NCBI RefSeq assembly: GCF_007830495.1
Contig: NZ_VLKW01000005.1
Location: 243,641 to 307,640 of the forward strand
Direction of reading: 5' to 3'
DNA from: Pseudoduganella flava
GTDB lineage: Bacteria > Pseudomonadota > Gammaproteobacteria > Burkholderiales > Burkholderiaceae_D
DNA length: 64,000 nucleotides
Position 1 is the stretch's first letter, and the number at the start of each line of letters is the position of its first letter. A program made the translations under genes and the position numbers. The notes beneath the pieces are model-generated. The model was not told the DNA's origin and did no database searches. It saw only the letters and a list, made by a program, of their open reading frames with translations. Below are positions 33,710 through 42,707 of the stretch, one piece after another.

Positions 33710-34921
33710 TCAATACAACAATTCGGTAAACGGAATGAAGCGCACGGTGTCGCCGGGGCGGATCGCCTGGCCGGCCGGGTTGTCGATGAGGCCATCGCCC
33801 CACACGGTGGACGTCAGCACGCCCGAACCCTGGTTCGGGAACAGGTCGAGGCCACCGTTGGCATTCAGGCGGGCGCGCAGGAACTCGTTGCGGCGGTCGC
33901 CCTTCCAGTCGAAGTCGGCGCGCAGCGGGTACGCGAGCGCGTCGCGCGGCGTGGCGCCCTGCAGTTTCAGCAGGAACGGCCGCACGAACAGCAGGAACGT
34001 GACGAAGCTGGACACGGGGTTGCCCGGCAGGCCGATGAACGATGCGCTGCCGACGGCACCGAACGCCAGCGGCTTGCCCGGCTTGATCGCGATCTGCCAC
34101 ATCGCCAGCTGCCCTTCGGCTTCCACCGCCGGCTTCACGTGGTCTTCCTCGCCGACCGAGACGCCGCCCGACGTGATGATCAGGTCCGCATCCTGCGCCG
34201 CTGCGCGCAGCACGTTGCGGGTGGCATCCAGGCTGTCCGGCACGATGCCGAAGTCCGACACTTCGCAGCCCAGGTTTTCCAGCAGGCCGCGCAGCACGAA
34301 GCGGTTCGAGTTGTAGATACCGCCCGGCTCGAGCTGCTCGCCCGGCATCGTCAGCTCGTCGCCCGTGAAGAACACGGCCACGCGCACGCGGCGCAGCACC
34401 GGCACGTTGGCCAGGCCGACAGCGGCTGCGAGACCCAGTTCCTGCGCGCGCAGCCGCGTGCCGGCGGGCAGGATCACGCTGTCCTTGCGGATGTCCTCGC
34501 CGGCGCGGCGGATCCACTCGCCCTCCCGCGGCGTATGACGGATCGTGACGGTCGCGCCATCCGCTTCGCACTGTTCCTGCATCACGACGGCATCCGCGCC
34601 TGGCGGAATGAAGGCGCCCGTGAAGATGCGCGCGGCGGTGCCGGGCAGCAGAGGCTCGCCGACGTGGCCGGCCGGGATGCGCTGAGATATGGGCAGCGTG
34701 GCAGCGCCGCCGGCGCAATCGGCGGCGCGCACCGCGTAGCCGTCCATCTGCGTATTGTCCTGCGCGGGCACGTCCAGGTCGGACACGCAATCGACCGCCA
34801 GCACGCGGCCGTTGGCCTGCAGCGTGGGCACCGTCTCGATGTCCGTCACCGGGCGGCAGGCGGCCAGCAGGAAGTCCAGCGCCTCCTGCCGCGTCAGCAT
34901 CGCTTTGCGCTCGCCCGCCAT
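33710..34921 (-). CDS. moeA: Molybdopterin molybdotransferase MoeA
   Basis: A molybdenum insertase of about 403 residues. It inserts molybdate into adenylated molybdopterin in the cytoplasm. Family motifs are visible: DNTQMDGYA near the start, RIFTGAFIPPGADAVVMQE, the TSGGVSVGEEDHVKP loop and GLPGNPVSSFV. The ATG at 34921, one base after the thrC stop, was chosen; ATG at 34900 is a shorter alternative. It is cotranscribed with thrC and moaD, a conserved betaproteobacterial arrangement. Confidence 0.95.
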   Translation of the reverse strand: MAGERKAMLTRQEALDFLLAACRPVTDIETVPTLQANGRVLAVDCVSDLDVPAQDNTQMDGYAVRAADCAGGAATLPISQRIPAGHVGEPLLPGTAARIFTGAFIPPGADAVVMQEQCEADGATVTIRHTPREGEWIRRAGEDIRKDSVILPAGTRLRAQELGLAAAVGLANVPVLRRVRVAVFFTGDELTMPGEQLEPGGIYNSNRFVLRGLLENLGCEVSDFGIVPDSLDATRNVLRAAAQDADLIITSGGVSVGEEDHVKPAVEAEGQLAMWQIAIKPGKPLAFGAVGSASFIGLPGNPVSSFVTFLLFVRPFLLKLQGATPRDALAYPLRADFDWKGDRRNEFLRARLNANGGLDLFPNQGSGVLTSTVWGDGLIDNPAGQAIRPGDTVRFIPFTELLY

Positions 34922-34922
34922 G

Positions 34923-36410
34923 TCACAGCCCCGTGTTGGCTGCAATATAGGCCTTCATCTTGTCGACGTCCGGCGGCATCACCGTGTATTTCTGCGGCAG
35001 CGCCTCGATATCCTCGAAGCCGGCCGGGCGTTCCGCATCGCGGCCCAGCGCTTCGCGGATCGTTTCGTTGAACTTGGCCGGCAGTGCCGTCTCCAGCACG
35101 ATCATCGGCACGCCTTCCTCGATGCGCTCCTGGGCGACCTTGATGCCGTCGGCCGTGTGCGTGTCGACGACGATGCCGAAATCGCGCTCCACGGCGCGGA
35201 TCGTCGCCAGGCGGTCGGCGTGCGTCGATTTACCGGACTGGAAGCCGTATTGGGCGACCTTGGCGAATTCGTCGCCGTCGCTGCCCGGTGCGCCGGACAG
35301 GTCGAAGCCGCCATCCGTCTCCACTTTCGTGAACAGCGCTTTCACGCGCGCCGGGTCGCGGCCCACCAGGTCGTACACGAAGCGCTCGAAGTTCGATGCC
35401 TTCGAGATGTCCATCGACGGGCTGCTGGTGTGGTATGTCTCGGCCGACTTGCGCACGCGGTAGATCCCGGTGCGGAAGAATTCGTCCAGCACGTCGTTCT
35501 CGTTGGTGGCCACCACCAGCTTGTCGATCGGCAGGCCCATCATGCGGGCGATGTGGCCGGCGCAGATATTGCCGAAGTTCCCCGACGGGACGGTGAACGA
35601 CACCTTCTGGTCGTTCGACGTGGTAGCCGCCAGGTAGCCGCGGAAGTAGTAGACGACCTGCGCGACGACGCGGGCCCAGTTGATCGAATTGACGGTGCCG
35701 ATCTTGTGGCGCGCCTTGTATTCGAGGTCGTTCGAGACGGCCTTGACCATGTCCTGGCAATCGTCGAACACGCCTTCGACGGCGATGTTGAAGATGTTCG
35801 GATCCTGCAGGCTGAACATCTGGGCCGTCTGGAACGCGCTCATCTTCTTGTGCGGCGACAGCATGAACACGCGGATGCCGCGCTTGCCACGCATCGCGTA
35901 TTCGGCGGCGCTGCCCGTGTCGCCGGACGTGGCGCCGAAGATGTTCAGCTGCGCATCCTGCTTCGCCAATGCGTACTCGAACAGGTTGCCGAGCAATTGC
36001 ATCGCCATGTCCTTGAACGCCAAGGTCGGGCCGTTCGACAGCGCCTGCAGGATCAGCTTCTTGCCGCCCTGGTCGGCCAGCACGCGCAGCGGCGTGATGT
36101 CGGCCGCGTTCTCGTCCTTCCGGGCATTCCGGTACACCTCGGGCGTGTACGTGCGACGCGCCAGGGCCTGCAGGTCCGCGGCCGGAATATCGGTGGCGAA
36201 CTTCTTCAGGATCTCGACGGCGAGATCGGCATACGACAGCTTGCGCCAGGCGTCGAGCTCGGCCCCGGTCACTTGCGGGTACTCGGCCGGCAGGTACAGG
36301 CCGCCATCGGGGGCCAGGCCGCCCAGGAGAATGTTGGAAAACTGAGCGGAAAACTGCGCGGAAGAAGATGCTGCGGCCGACGCGTCGGCGCGGGTGGACA
36401 CGTATTGCAT
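34923..36410 (-). CDS. thrC: Threonine synthase
   Basis: A PLP enzyme of about 495 residues that converts O-phosphohomoserine to threonine. The PLP lysine is in NGPTLAFKDMAMQ, the glycine-rich phosphate loop in GATSGDTGSAAEYA, and the C-terminal part is intact. The ATG at 36410 (MQYVSTRAD) fits the family start better than one nine codons upstream. In most relatives hom precedes thrC; here the upstream gene is sdaA, so hom lies elsewhere. Threonine made here is the substrate of the Tdh/Kbl genes 2 kb away. Confidence 0.96.
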   Translation of the reverse strand: MQYVSTRADASAAASSSAQFSAQFSNILLGGLAPDGGLYLPAEYPQVTGAELDAWRKLSYADLAVEILKKFATDIPAADLQALARRTYTPEVYRNARKDENAADITPLRVLADQGGKKLILQALSNGPTLAFKDMAMQLLGNLFEYALAKQDAQLNIFGATSGDTGSAAEYAMRGKRGIRVFMLSPHKKMSAFQTAQMFSLQDPNIFNIAVEGVFDDCQDMVKAVSNDLEYKARHKIGTVNSINWARVVAQVVYYFRGYLAATTSNDQKVSFTVPSGNFGNICAGHIARMMGLPIDKLVVATNENDVLDEFFRTGIYRVRKSAETYHTSSPSMDISKASNFERFVYDLVGRDPARVKALFTKVETDGGFDLSGAPGSDGDEFAKVAQYGFQSGKSTHADRLATIRAVERDFGIVVDTHTADGIKVAQERIEEGVPMIVLETALPAKFNETIREALGRDAERPAGFEDIEALPQKYTVMPPDVDKMKAYIAANTGL

Positions 36411-36534
36411 ATCGGGATTCAGAGTTGTGCGCTGCAAAAAGGAACCTAATTATAGTGCGGCCGCAGTTTCTTTGCGAAATTTGCCAGCTTTCTGAATTTT
36501 ATGCTGTTGAACTCGTGTCACTGGTGCCTGGCAG

Positions 36535-36550
36535 CCGGACCATGGTCCGG
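36535..36550. repeat. 16-bp perfect palindrome in the sdaA-thrC gap
   Basis: ccggaccatggtccgg is perfectly self-complementary and lies 19 bp after the sdaA stop. The flanking text (ctggtgcctggca) resembles GGTGCC-rich intergenic repeats of Massilia-like genomes. On the minus strand no T run follows, so it is not a standard terminator. Confidence 0.6.
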
Positions 36551-36568
36551 CGGACACAGACTCATCCG

Positions 36569-37960
36569 TCAGCAGGCCGCGTGGTTGACCGTCACCACAT
36601 GAATCGCCAGCCCGCCCAGCGACGTTTCCTTGTATTTCGCCTGCATATCGGCGCCCGTCTGGCGCATCGTTTCGATGACCTCGTCCAGGCTGACGAAGTG
36701 GGTGCCGTCGCCCTTCAGCGACAGCGACGCGGCCGTGATGGCCTTGACGGCGCCCATGCCGTTGCGTTCGATGCACGGGATCTGCACGAGGCCGCCGATC
36801 GGGTCGCACGTCATGCCCAGGTGGTGCTCGATGCCGATTTCGGCCGCGTTCTCGATCTGCGGGTTGCTGCCGCCCAGCGCCGCGACAAGGCCGGCCGCGG
36901 CCATCGCACAGGCCACGCCCACTTCGCCCTGGCAGCCGATCTCGGCGCCCGAGATCGACGCATTGCGCTTGCACAGCATGCCGATCGCGGCGGCCGTCAG
37001 CAGGAAGTCGCGCACGCCGGCGGTCGGGTCCAGCGGCTTGCAGTCTTCCGCATAGTATTTCAGCACGGCGGGGATGATGCCGGCCGCGCCGTTCGTCGGC
37101 GCCGTGACGACCCGCCCGCCCGCGGCGTTTTCCTCGTTGACGGCCATCGCGTACAGCGACACGCCATTCAGCGCATCGTGCGGCAGGTCGTTGGCGCGGT
37201 CGGCGCCCTGCGCCTGGCGCCACAACGTCGCCGCGCGGCGCTTCACGTTCAAGCCGCCCGGCAGCTGGCCCGCCGTCTCGAGGCCGTGGGCGATGCAGCT
37301 TTTCATCACGCGCCAGATGCGGTCCAGGCCCGCGTCCAGATGCTCCTCCGGCATGCGCGCCAGCTCGTTCGCCCGCAGCATCGCGGGGATCGACAGGCCG
37401 CTGCGTTCACCGTGCGCCAGCAGGTCGGCCATCGTGTCGAATGGGTATGGCACCGGGGTCGCCGGCGCTGCATTGCCGGCGACATCGCCGGAAGCACCCT
37501 CGCCTTCGGCCCGGATGAAACCGCCGCCGACCGAGTAATACACCTTGCGCACCTCCGAACCGTCGCTGCGGCGCAGGATGAAGCGCATGCCGTTCGGGTG
37601 CTCCGGCAGGTTCTCCGTCTTGTGGAACAGCAGGTGCTGCGCGCGCACGAACGGCACGGTTTTCGTGCCCAGCAGCGCGAGTTCGCCGCGCTCCCCGGCG
37701 GCGGCCAGCATCTGGTCGACCCGGTCCGGATCGACGTCCTGCGGCGTCTCGCCCATCAGGCCCAGGATCACCGCCTTGTCGGTGCCGTGGCCGACGCCCG
37801 TCAGCGCCAGCGAGCCATACAGCTCGGCCGTCACGCCGACCACGTCGTCCAGCGGGCCATTGTCGAGCAGGAAGCGGCGTGCCGCGACCATCGGGCCCAC
37901 CGTGTGGGAACTGGAAGGGCCGATGCCGATCTTGAACAGGTCGAACACGCTCATGTCCAT
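36569..37960 (-). CDS. sdaA: L-serine ammonia-lyase (4Fe-4S)
   Basis: A single-chain L-serine dehydratase of 463 residues that turns L-serine into pyruvate and ammonia. The beta domain begins with [11 protein letters not shown]. The alpha domain holds cluster-binding cysteines in [23 protein letters not shown] and MTCDPIGG with IPCIERN. The chain ends in Cys, which in characterised type 2 enzymes lies in the active site as a tail ligand. It is upstream of thrC on the same strand, separated by a gap with a palindrome. Grouping with tdh and kbl suggests a serine/threonine/glycine breakdown block. Confidence 0.96.
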   Translation of the reverse strand: MDMSVFDLFKIGIGPSSSHTVGPMVAARRFLLDNGPLDDVVGVTAELYGSLALTGVGHGTDKAVILGLMGETPQDVDPDRVDQMLAAAGERGELALLGTKTVPFVRAQHLLFHKTENLPEHPNGMRFILRRSDGSEVRKVYYSVGGGFIRAEGEGASGDVAGNAAPATPVPYPFDTMADLLAHGERSGLSIPAMLRANELARMPEEHLDAGLDRIWRVMKSCIAHGLETAGQLPGGLNVKRRAATLWRQAQGADRANDLPHDALNGVSLYAMAVNEENAAGGRVVTAPTNGAAGIIPAVLKYYAEDCKPLDPTAGVRDFLLTAAAIGMLCKRNASISGAEIGCQGEVGVACAMAAAGLVAALGGSNPQIENAAEIGIEHHLGMTCDPIGGLVQIPCIERNGMGAVKAITAASLSLKGDGTHFVSLDEVIETMRQTGADMQAKYKETSLGGLAIHVVTVNHAAC

Positions 37961-38010
37961 CGTTGACGTCTCCTCGTCTCTTTCTTTATAGGTGTAATCG
38001 GTCGCTGCGC

Positions 38011-38973
38011 TCAGGCGGCGCGGCTGACCTTGACGTCGACATTGGCCAGCATGTCCTTCACCATGTCATCCAGGCCGATGCGGTGGCGCCAGCCCCAGTC
38101 GGCCCGCGCGGGCGCGTCGTCCAGGCTGTGCGGCCATGTGTCGGCGATCTCTTGGCGGCTGTCCGGCTTGTAGGCGATCGTGAAGTGCGGCAGGCGCGCC
38201 TTGATCGCGGCGGCCAGTTCGGCCGGGTTGAACGACAGGCCGGCCACGTTGTACGACGAACGTACCTTCACCTGCGATGCCGGCGCTTCCATCAGTTCGA
38301 TCGTCGCGCGGATCGCATCGGGCATGTAGATCATCGGCAGCGTCGTCTGCGGGCCAAGGAAGCACTCGTAGCGCTCGCCGGCCAGCGCCGCGTGGAAGAT
38401 CGCGATCGCGTAGTCCGTGGTGCCGCCACCCGGCGGCGACTTGTAGCTGATGATGCCGGGATAGCGGATGCTGCGCACGTCCACGCCGTACTTCAGGTGG
38501 TAGTACTCGCACAGCCGTTCGCCGGCCAGCTTGCTGATGCCGTAGATCGTCGTCGGGTCCATCACCGTCAGCTGCGGCGTGTGATCGAACGGCGTGTTCG
38601 GGCCGAATGCGGCGATCGACGACGGCCAGAACACCTTCAGCGGCTTGCCGGCCTCGCCCCGTTCGCGGGCGATCTCCAGCACGTTGAGCAAGCCGTCCAT
38701 GTTCAGCTTCCAGGCCTTCAGCGGCGCCTGTTCGCCGGTGGCGGACAGCATCGCGGCCAGCTGGTAGACCTGGGTGATGTCCTGCGACGAAATCAGCTGC
38801 GCCAGCGCTTCCTCGTCCAGCACGTTGAGCACCTGGTACTGCGGCGCGTTATACAGATTGTTCGGCGAGATGTCCGTCGCGAACACATTGTGGGGGCCGT
38901 ATTTGGCGGCCAGGGCTTCCACCAGTTCGCTGCCGATCTGGCCGTTGGCGCCAATGACGAGTACACGTTCCAT
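38011..38973 (-). CDS. tdh: L-threonine 3-dehydrogenase, SDR (epimerase-like) type
   Basis: A 320-residue short-chain dehydrogenase of the NAD-dependent epimerase fold that oxidises L-threonine to 2-amino-3-oxobutyrate. The Rossmann motif is VLVIGANGQIGSELVEAL at the N-terminus; the catalytic Ser/Tyr/Lys set falls in PSSIAAFG and TIYGISKLAGE. The product is unstable and goes straight to Kbl, whose gene ends 16 bp upstream. The ATG at 38973 is firm, since further upstream the frame reads into kbl. It is not the zinc-type Tdh of E. coli, so the gene symbol reflects function only. Confidence 0.92.
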   Translation of the reverse strand: MERVLVIGANGQIGSELVEALAAKYGPHNVFATDISPNNLYNAPQYQVLNVLDEEALAQLISSQDITQVYQLAAMLSATGEQAPLKAWKLNMDGLLNVLEIARERGEAGKPLKVFWPSSIAAFGPNTPFDHTPQLTVMDPTTIYGISKLAGERLCEYYHLKYGVDVRSIRYPGIISYKSPPGGGTTDYAIAIFHAALAGERYECFLGPQTTLPMIYMPDAIRATIELMEAPASQVKVRSSYNVAGLSFNPAELAAAIKARLPHFTIAYKPDSRQEIADTWPHSLDDAPARADWGWRHRIGLDDMVKDMLANVDVKVSRAA

Positions 38974-38989
38974 GCTTATGCTTTCACTA

Positions 38990-40207
38990 TCAGTTCTTGA
39001 GGATGCCGAGTTCCTTGCCGGCCTGTTCGAAGGCGGCCAGCACCTTGTCCAATTGTTCGCGGGTGTGGGCGGCGGACAGCTGCACGCGCACGCGCGCCTG
39101 CCCCATCGGCACCACCGGGTAGAAGAAGCCGGACAGCAGCACGCCAAGCTCGTACATCCGCGCCGCGAATTGCTGCGCCACGGGCGCATCGAACAGCATC
39201 ACCGGCACCACCGGGTGCGTGCCCGGCTTGATCGTGAAGCCGATGCGCTCGATCTCGCGGCGGAAGTGCGCGGTGTTCTCGTGCAGGCGGTCGCGCAGCT
39301 CGGTCGACGCGGACAGGCGCTTCAACACGGCCAGCGACGCGCCGGCGATCGATGGCGCCAGCGTGTTCGAGAACAGGTACGGGCGCGACTTCTGGCGCAG
39401 CGTGTCGATCACTTCCTTCCGGCCCGACGTGAAGCCGCCCATCGCTCCGCCCAGCGCCTTGCCCAGCGTGCCCGTGATGATGTCTATTTTGCCCATCACA
39501 TTGTGGTGCTCGTGCGTGCCGCGGCCCGTCTTGCCCATGAAGCCGGACGCGTGGCATTCGTCGATCATCACCAGCGCGCCGTATTGTTCGGCCAGCGCGA
39601 CGATGCGGTCCAGCTGGGCGATCGTGCCGTCCATCGAGAACACGCCGTCCGTGACGATGATCTTGTGGCGCTTGCCGGCGGCCGCCTTCAGCTGGTTTTC
39701 CAGGTCGGCCATGTCGTTGTGCGCGTAGCGGAAGCGCGCGGCCTTGCACAGGCGGATGCCGTCGATGATCGACGCGTGGTTCAGCGCATCGGAGATGATC
39801 GCGTCGTTCTCGTCGAACAGCGGCTCGAACACGCCGCCGTTCGCGTCGAACGCGGCGGCGTACAGGATCGTGTCCTCGGTGCCGAGGAATTCGGAAATCG
39901 CCCGCTCCAGCTCCTTGTGCACCGTCTGCGTGCCGCAGATGAAGCGCACCGACGACAGGCCGTAGCCGTACTGTTCGGTCGCGTCGATCGACGCCTGCGC
40001 CACCCATTCCTCGCCCGACAGCCCGAGGTAGTTGTTGGCGCACATATTGATCAGCGTGCGGCCGTCCGCGCTGGTGACTTCCGCGCCCTGGCGCGATGCC
40101 AGCACGCGCTCGGGCTTGTACAGGCCCTGCTCGCGCAGCGTGTCCAGGTTGGTGCGCAGGCCGCTGTAGAAGGATGCGGTGGCTGGCAGCTTCGCTTGTT
40201 CGCTCAT
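38990..40207 (-). CDS. kbl: Glycine C-acetyltransferase (2-amino-3-ketobutyrate CoA ligase)
   Basis: A PLP-dependent alpha-oxoamine synthase of 405 residues that cleaves 2-amino-3-oxobutyrate with CoA to glycine and acetyl-CoA. The PLP lysine is in GTLGKALGGAMGG, with the aspartate in MIDECHASGFMG. The N-terminal NMCANNYLGLS motif is present. It is first of a kbl-tdh operon. The divergent XRE-cupin gene and the repeated TTCAATAT motifs in between suggest local control. Confidence 0.96.
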   Translation of the reverse strand: MSEQAKLPATASFYSGLRTNLDTLREQGLYKPERVLASRQGAEVTSADGRTLINMCANNYLGLSGEEWVAQASIDATEQYGYGLSSVRFICGTQTVHKELERAISEFLGTEDTILYAAAFDANGGVFEPLFDENDAIISDALNHASIIDGIRLCKAARFRYAHNDMADLENQLKAAAGKRHKIIVTDGVFSMDGTIAQLDRIVALAEQYGALVMIDECHASGFMGKTGRGTHEHHNVMGKIDIITGTLGKALGGAMGGFTSGRKEVIDTLRQKSRPYLFSNTLAPSIAGASLAVLKRLSASTELRDRLHENTAHFRREIERIGFTIKPGTHPVVPVMLFDAPVAQQFAARMYELGVLLSGFFYPVVPMGQARVRVQLSAAHTREQLDKVLAAFEQAGKELGILKN

Positions 40208-40324
40208 GGTTCTCCTCGGGGGGTGGAATCGACGTCGCTTGACCGCTGCGACACCTGTGTTGTACCGTGCTTCGCGGAGAACAGGGTATCGAACTTTCGG
40301 CCGATTCCGATATTTTCTCCGGTA

Positions 40325-40379
40325 TTCAATATCTTGAACGCGAGTTCAATATACTGGATAGTACATAAGCATATTGAAC
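40325..40379. promoter_or_regulatory. Probable operator cluster between kbl and the XRE regulator
   Basis: The motif ttcaatat occurs at 40325-40332 and at 40345-40352, and its reverse complement atattgaa at 40371-40378. An additional ttgaac (40334-40339) pairs with gttcaa (40344-40349) as an inverted repeat with a 4-base spacer. This density in the divergent promoter region fits binding by the adjacent XRE-family regulator. Confidence 0.6.
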
Positions 40380-40400
40380 TTTGCAACCCATCTTGTGAAC

Positions 40401-40973
40401 ATGAAACCATCCATCGCCAATGCGCCGCCCGAAGTGGGCGCCGCCTTGCAGCGCCTGCGCCTGGCGCGCGGGCTGACCCTGGAAGACCTGTCGCGCATCG
40501 CCGGCGTGTCGAAATCGATGCTGTCGCAGATCGAACGGGAGAAAGCCAACCCGACGATTGCGATCACGTGGCGCCTGGCCAATGCGCTGGGCGTCGCCAT
40601 CGGCGAGCTGCTCGACGACGACCAGCGCCCCGTCGAGACGATCCGCGTGCTCGACGCGCACGAAACCCCCACCTTGCCCGGCAACCACGCCGGCTACGTG
40701 CTGCGCATCCTGGGGCCGATGGAACTGGCCGGGAAATACGAGTGGTACGAACTGACGCTGGCGCCCGGCGGCGAACTGGCGTCGCAGGCCCACGATCCGG
40801 GCACGACGGAACACCTGACCGTGCTGCACGGGTCGATGGAACTGGAAGTGGGAACGCAGAAGAAGAAAGTAAAGCTGGGCGGTACGGCGCGCTATCCCGC
40901 GGACCAGCAGCACGCGATCCGCAATCCCGGCAAGACGGAGGGGAAGGCGCTGCTGGTGGTGATCCACCGCTAA
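40401..40973 (+). CDS. XRE-family transcriptional regulator with cupin domain
   Basis: A 190-residue regulator. The helix-turn-helix domain covers about 10-65 (LRLARGLTLEDLSRIAGVSKS, LSQIEREKANPT), and a C-terminal cupin for ligand sensing covers about 105-190. The class often controls amino-acid or aldehyde catabolism. Divergent to kbl-tdh, it likely senses threonine or a breakdown product; this is inference from position. ATG at 40401 was preferred to an upstream TTG at 40374 that overlaps an operator half-site. Confidence 0.88.
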   Translation: MKPSIANAPPEVGAALQRLRLARGLTLEDLSRIAGVSKSMLSQIEREKANPTIAITWRLANALGVAIGELLDDDQRPVETIRVLDAHETPTLPGNHAGYVLRILGPMELAGKYEWYELTLAPGGELASQAHDPGTTEHLTVLHGSMELEVGTQKKKVKLGGTARYPADQQHAIRNPGKTEGKALLVVIHR

Positions 40974-41058
40974 GGGGTCAGGCGGTGCCAGGTGTGGCGT
41001 GCTCTGCGTCCCCGCAGGGCCGCCTACAATGGCGCTTTGTCCACGACACCACGGCGCC

Positions 41059-41631
41059 ATGAACATCGTCTGCATCGCCTGGGGTTCGCTGCTGTGGCAG
41101 CCGGGCCCTTTGAAACTCGCCTCGGGCTGGCACCCGGGCGGCCCCCTGCTCCCCCTCGAGTTCGTGCGCGACAGCGACGACAGCGCCGAGCTGGCCCTCG
41201 CGCTGTGCCCCGGCGCGGCCCCGGTGCCGACGTACTGGGCCTACCTCGACACCGGCGATCTCGACACGGCGCGGGCGATGCTGCGGCAACGGGAAAAGAT
41301 CACGCCGGGCCGGCCCGAGTGGGTGGGCAGCATTCCCTCGGAGCTCGCGAGCGGCGAGCAGGCCACCGTCGCCGCATGGCTGCGCGCGCGCAGCATCGAT
41401 GCGGCGGTATGGACGGCGCTGCCGCCGAAGTTCGACGGCGTGGATGGGCGGGTGCCCAGCGGCGCGGAAGTGCTGGCCTTCCTGGCCGGGCTGGAAGGCG
41501 AGACGCGCCAGGCCGCGGAGCATTACATCCGCCGCACGCCGCCGCACGTGGATACGCGCTACCGGCGGCTGATCGAGGCGTGCCTCGGCTGGCGGCCGCT
41601 GCGCGAGGCGGCCGTCACGCGGATGCGCTGA
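41059..41631 (+). CDS. Uncharacterised protein, possibly gamma-glutamylcyclotransferase-like
   Basis: A 190-residue protein. The N-terminal strand-turn IAWGSLLW resembles the YGSLxW substrate loop of gamma-glutamylcyclotransferase-like proteins, but I cannot place the catalytic Glu with confidence. The rest is alanine-rich and soluble. It ends exactly where the convergent 84-residue gene ends. A short, weak GGTGCC-type repeat fragment lies before it. Function not assigned. Confidence 0.72.
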   Translation: MNIVCIAWGSLLWQPGPLKLASGWHPGGPLLPLEFVRDSDDSAELALALCPGAAPVPTYWAYLDTGDLDTARAMLRQREKITPGRPEWVGSIPSELASGEQATVAAWLRARSIDAAVWTALPPKFDGVDGRVPSGAEVLAFLAGLEGETRQAAEHYIRRTPPHVDTRYRRLIEACLGWRPLREAAVTRMR

Positions 41632-41886
41632 TCAACCGAACGGGTTGCCGACCTTCTTGACCTGCGGGGCCGGCAACGTCGCCGGCAAGTCCTGCTGCGC
41701 CTCCAGCCGGGCGACGGCGGCGCCCAGCAGCTGGTACAGCTCGCGGGCGTGCGTCAGGCCCGCCTTGTCCATCGTCAGGTCGATGTCGCCGTCGATCGTG
41801 ATCCGGTCCAGCCGGTTCTCGATCGTCAGGCCGCCGATCGTCAGCACGTCGGCCTCGTTCGCATAGGGGACGAATTTCCTGGTCAT
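41632..41886 (-). CDS. Conserved small protein (84 aa), function unknown
   Basis: An 84-residue acidic N-terminal (TIDGDIDLTMDKAGL) and helical C-terminal protein. ATG overlaps the stop of the upstream secreted nuclease by 4 bases, so both are made from one transcript. The translational coupling hints at a partner role, but no family is recognised. Confidence 0.72.
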   Translation of the reverse strand: MTRKFVPYANEADVLTIGGLTIENRLDRITIDGDIDLTMDKAGLTHARELYQLLGAAVARLEAQQDLPATLPAPQVKKVGNPFG

Positions 41887-42695
41887 TGGTACTTATCCTT
41901 TCCGCGTGAACGCTTGGTGTTCGTCTTCGGCAGCTTCAGCATCACTTCTTTCTGCCGTGCCGACAGCGACGGTATCAGATTGATGCCGATCGTGCGTTCC
42001 AGTTCGGCGATCGTCATCGTCTTCGGCCGGGCATCGGCCTCGTTGGCCACGAACCACGCACCGCCGGCGCGCTGGCGCGGGCTGTACACGGCCTTGTACA
42101 GGTGGCTCGGCACCAGCACATTGCCCACCTTGCGCAGCTCGCCGCCGAGGAACGCGGGGCCCGTGATCACGTACAGGTCGCCCTCCTTCTTGACCATCTT
42201 GCGCACGGATTGCTCGATGCCGGCCCACACGTGGCGGTTGTTGTCCGCATCCTGCGGCACCATGTTCGCCAGGGTGAAGCTCTGGTACTGGCTGCCGCGA
42301 TCCGGCATGTCGCCGGACGGCGCCATGTGGCCCCGATCGAAGCCGCTGCGCGCGTAGTCGGCCAGCTCGGCGCGCTGCCCGGCCGGCAGCCGCGTCTCCG
42401 CGTGGAAGGCGTTCTCACGCGACATGTCCTCGGCCGCGGCGACACCGCGCGCCGTCAGGTGCTCGGCCGACCACAGCGGCGTGCGCGTGACGCCCGAGTG
42501 CATCACACCGAACACGTCGTAGCACAGCTCGTGCGTGGCACGGGCCATCTTGTCGTTGAGGATGTGCGGCGCCTGGCCCTGCACATAGTGCTGCGGGCAG
42601 GATGGCGAGGCAAAGGCGTGGGTGGCGAACAGGCAGGCCGCCAGCGCGGCGGCGCGGATCAGGTGAACGGGCATCGGCAGGACGTGTAAAGACAT
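41883..42695 (-). CDS. Secreted DNA/RNA non-specific endonuclease
   Basis: A 270-residue nuclease of the NucA/Serratia type. A signal peptide (about 1-30, cut after FASPS) is followed by the catalytic DRGHMAP motif near residue 119 and the metal-binding Asn in DNNRHVWAG. It should cut DNA and RNA in the periplasm or medium. Start ATG 42695, or 42674 (MPVHLIRAAAL), which gives a cleaner signal peptide; neither has a good ribosome-binding site. It is coupled to the 84-residue gene. Confidence 0.9.
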   Translation of the reverse strand: MSLHVLPMPVHLIRAAALAACLFATHAFASPSCPQHYVQGQAPHILNDKMARATHELCYDVFGVMHSGVTRTPLWSAEHLTARGVAAAEDMSRENAFHAETRLPAGQRAELADYARSGFDRGHMAPSGDMPDRGSQYQSFTLANMVPQDADNNRHVWAGIEQSVRKMVKKEGDLYVITGPAFLGGELRKVGNVLVPSHLYKAVYSPRQRAGGAWFVANEADARPKTMTIAELERTIGINLIPSLSARQKEVMLKLPKTNTKRSRGKDKYQ

Positions 42696-42707
42696 TCGAT
42701 GCGCATT

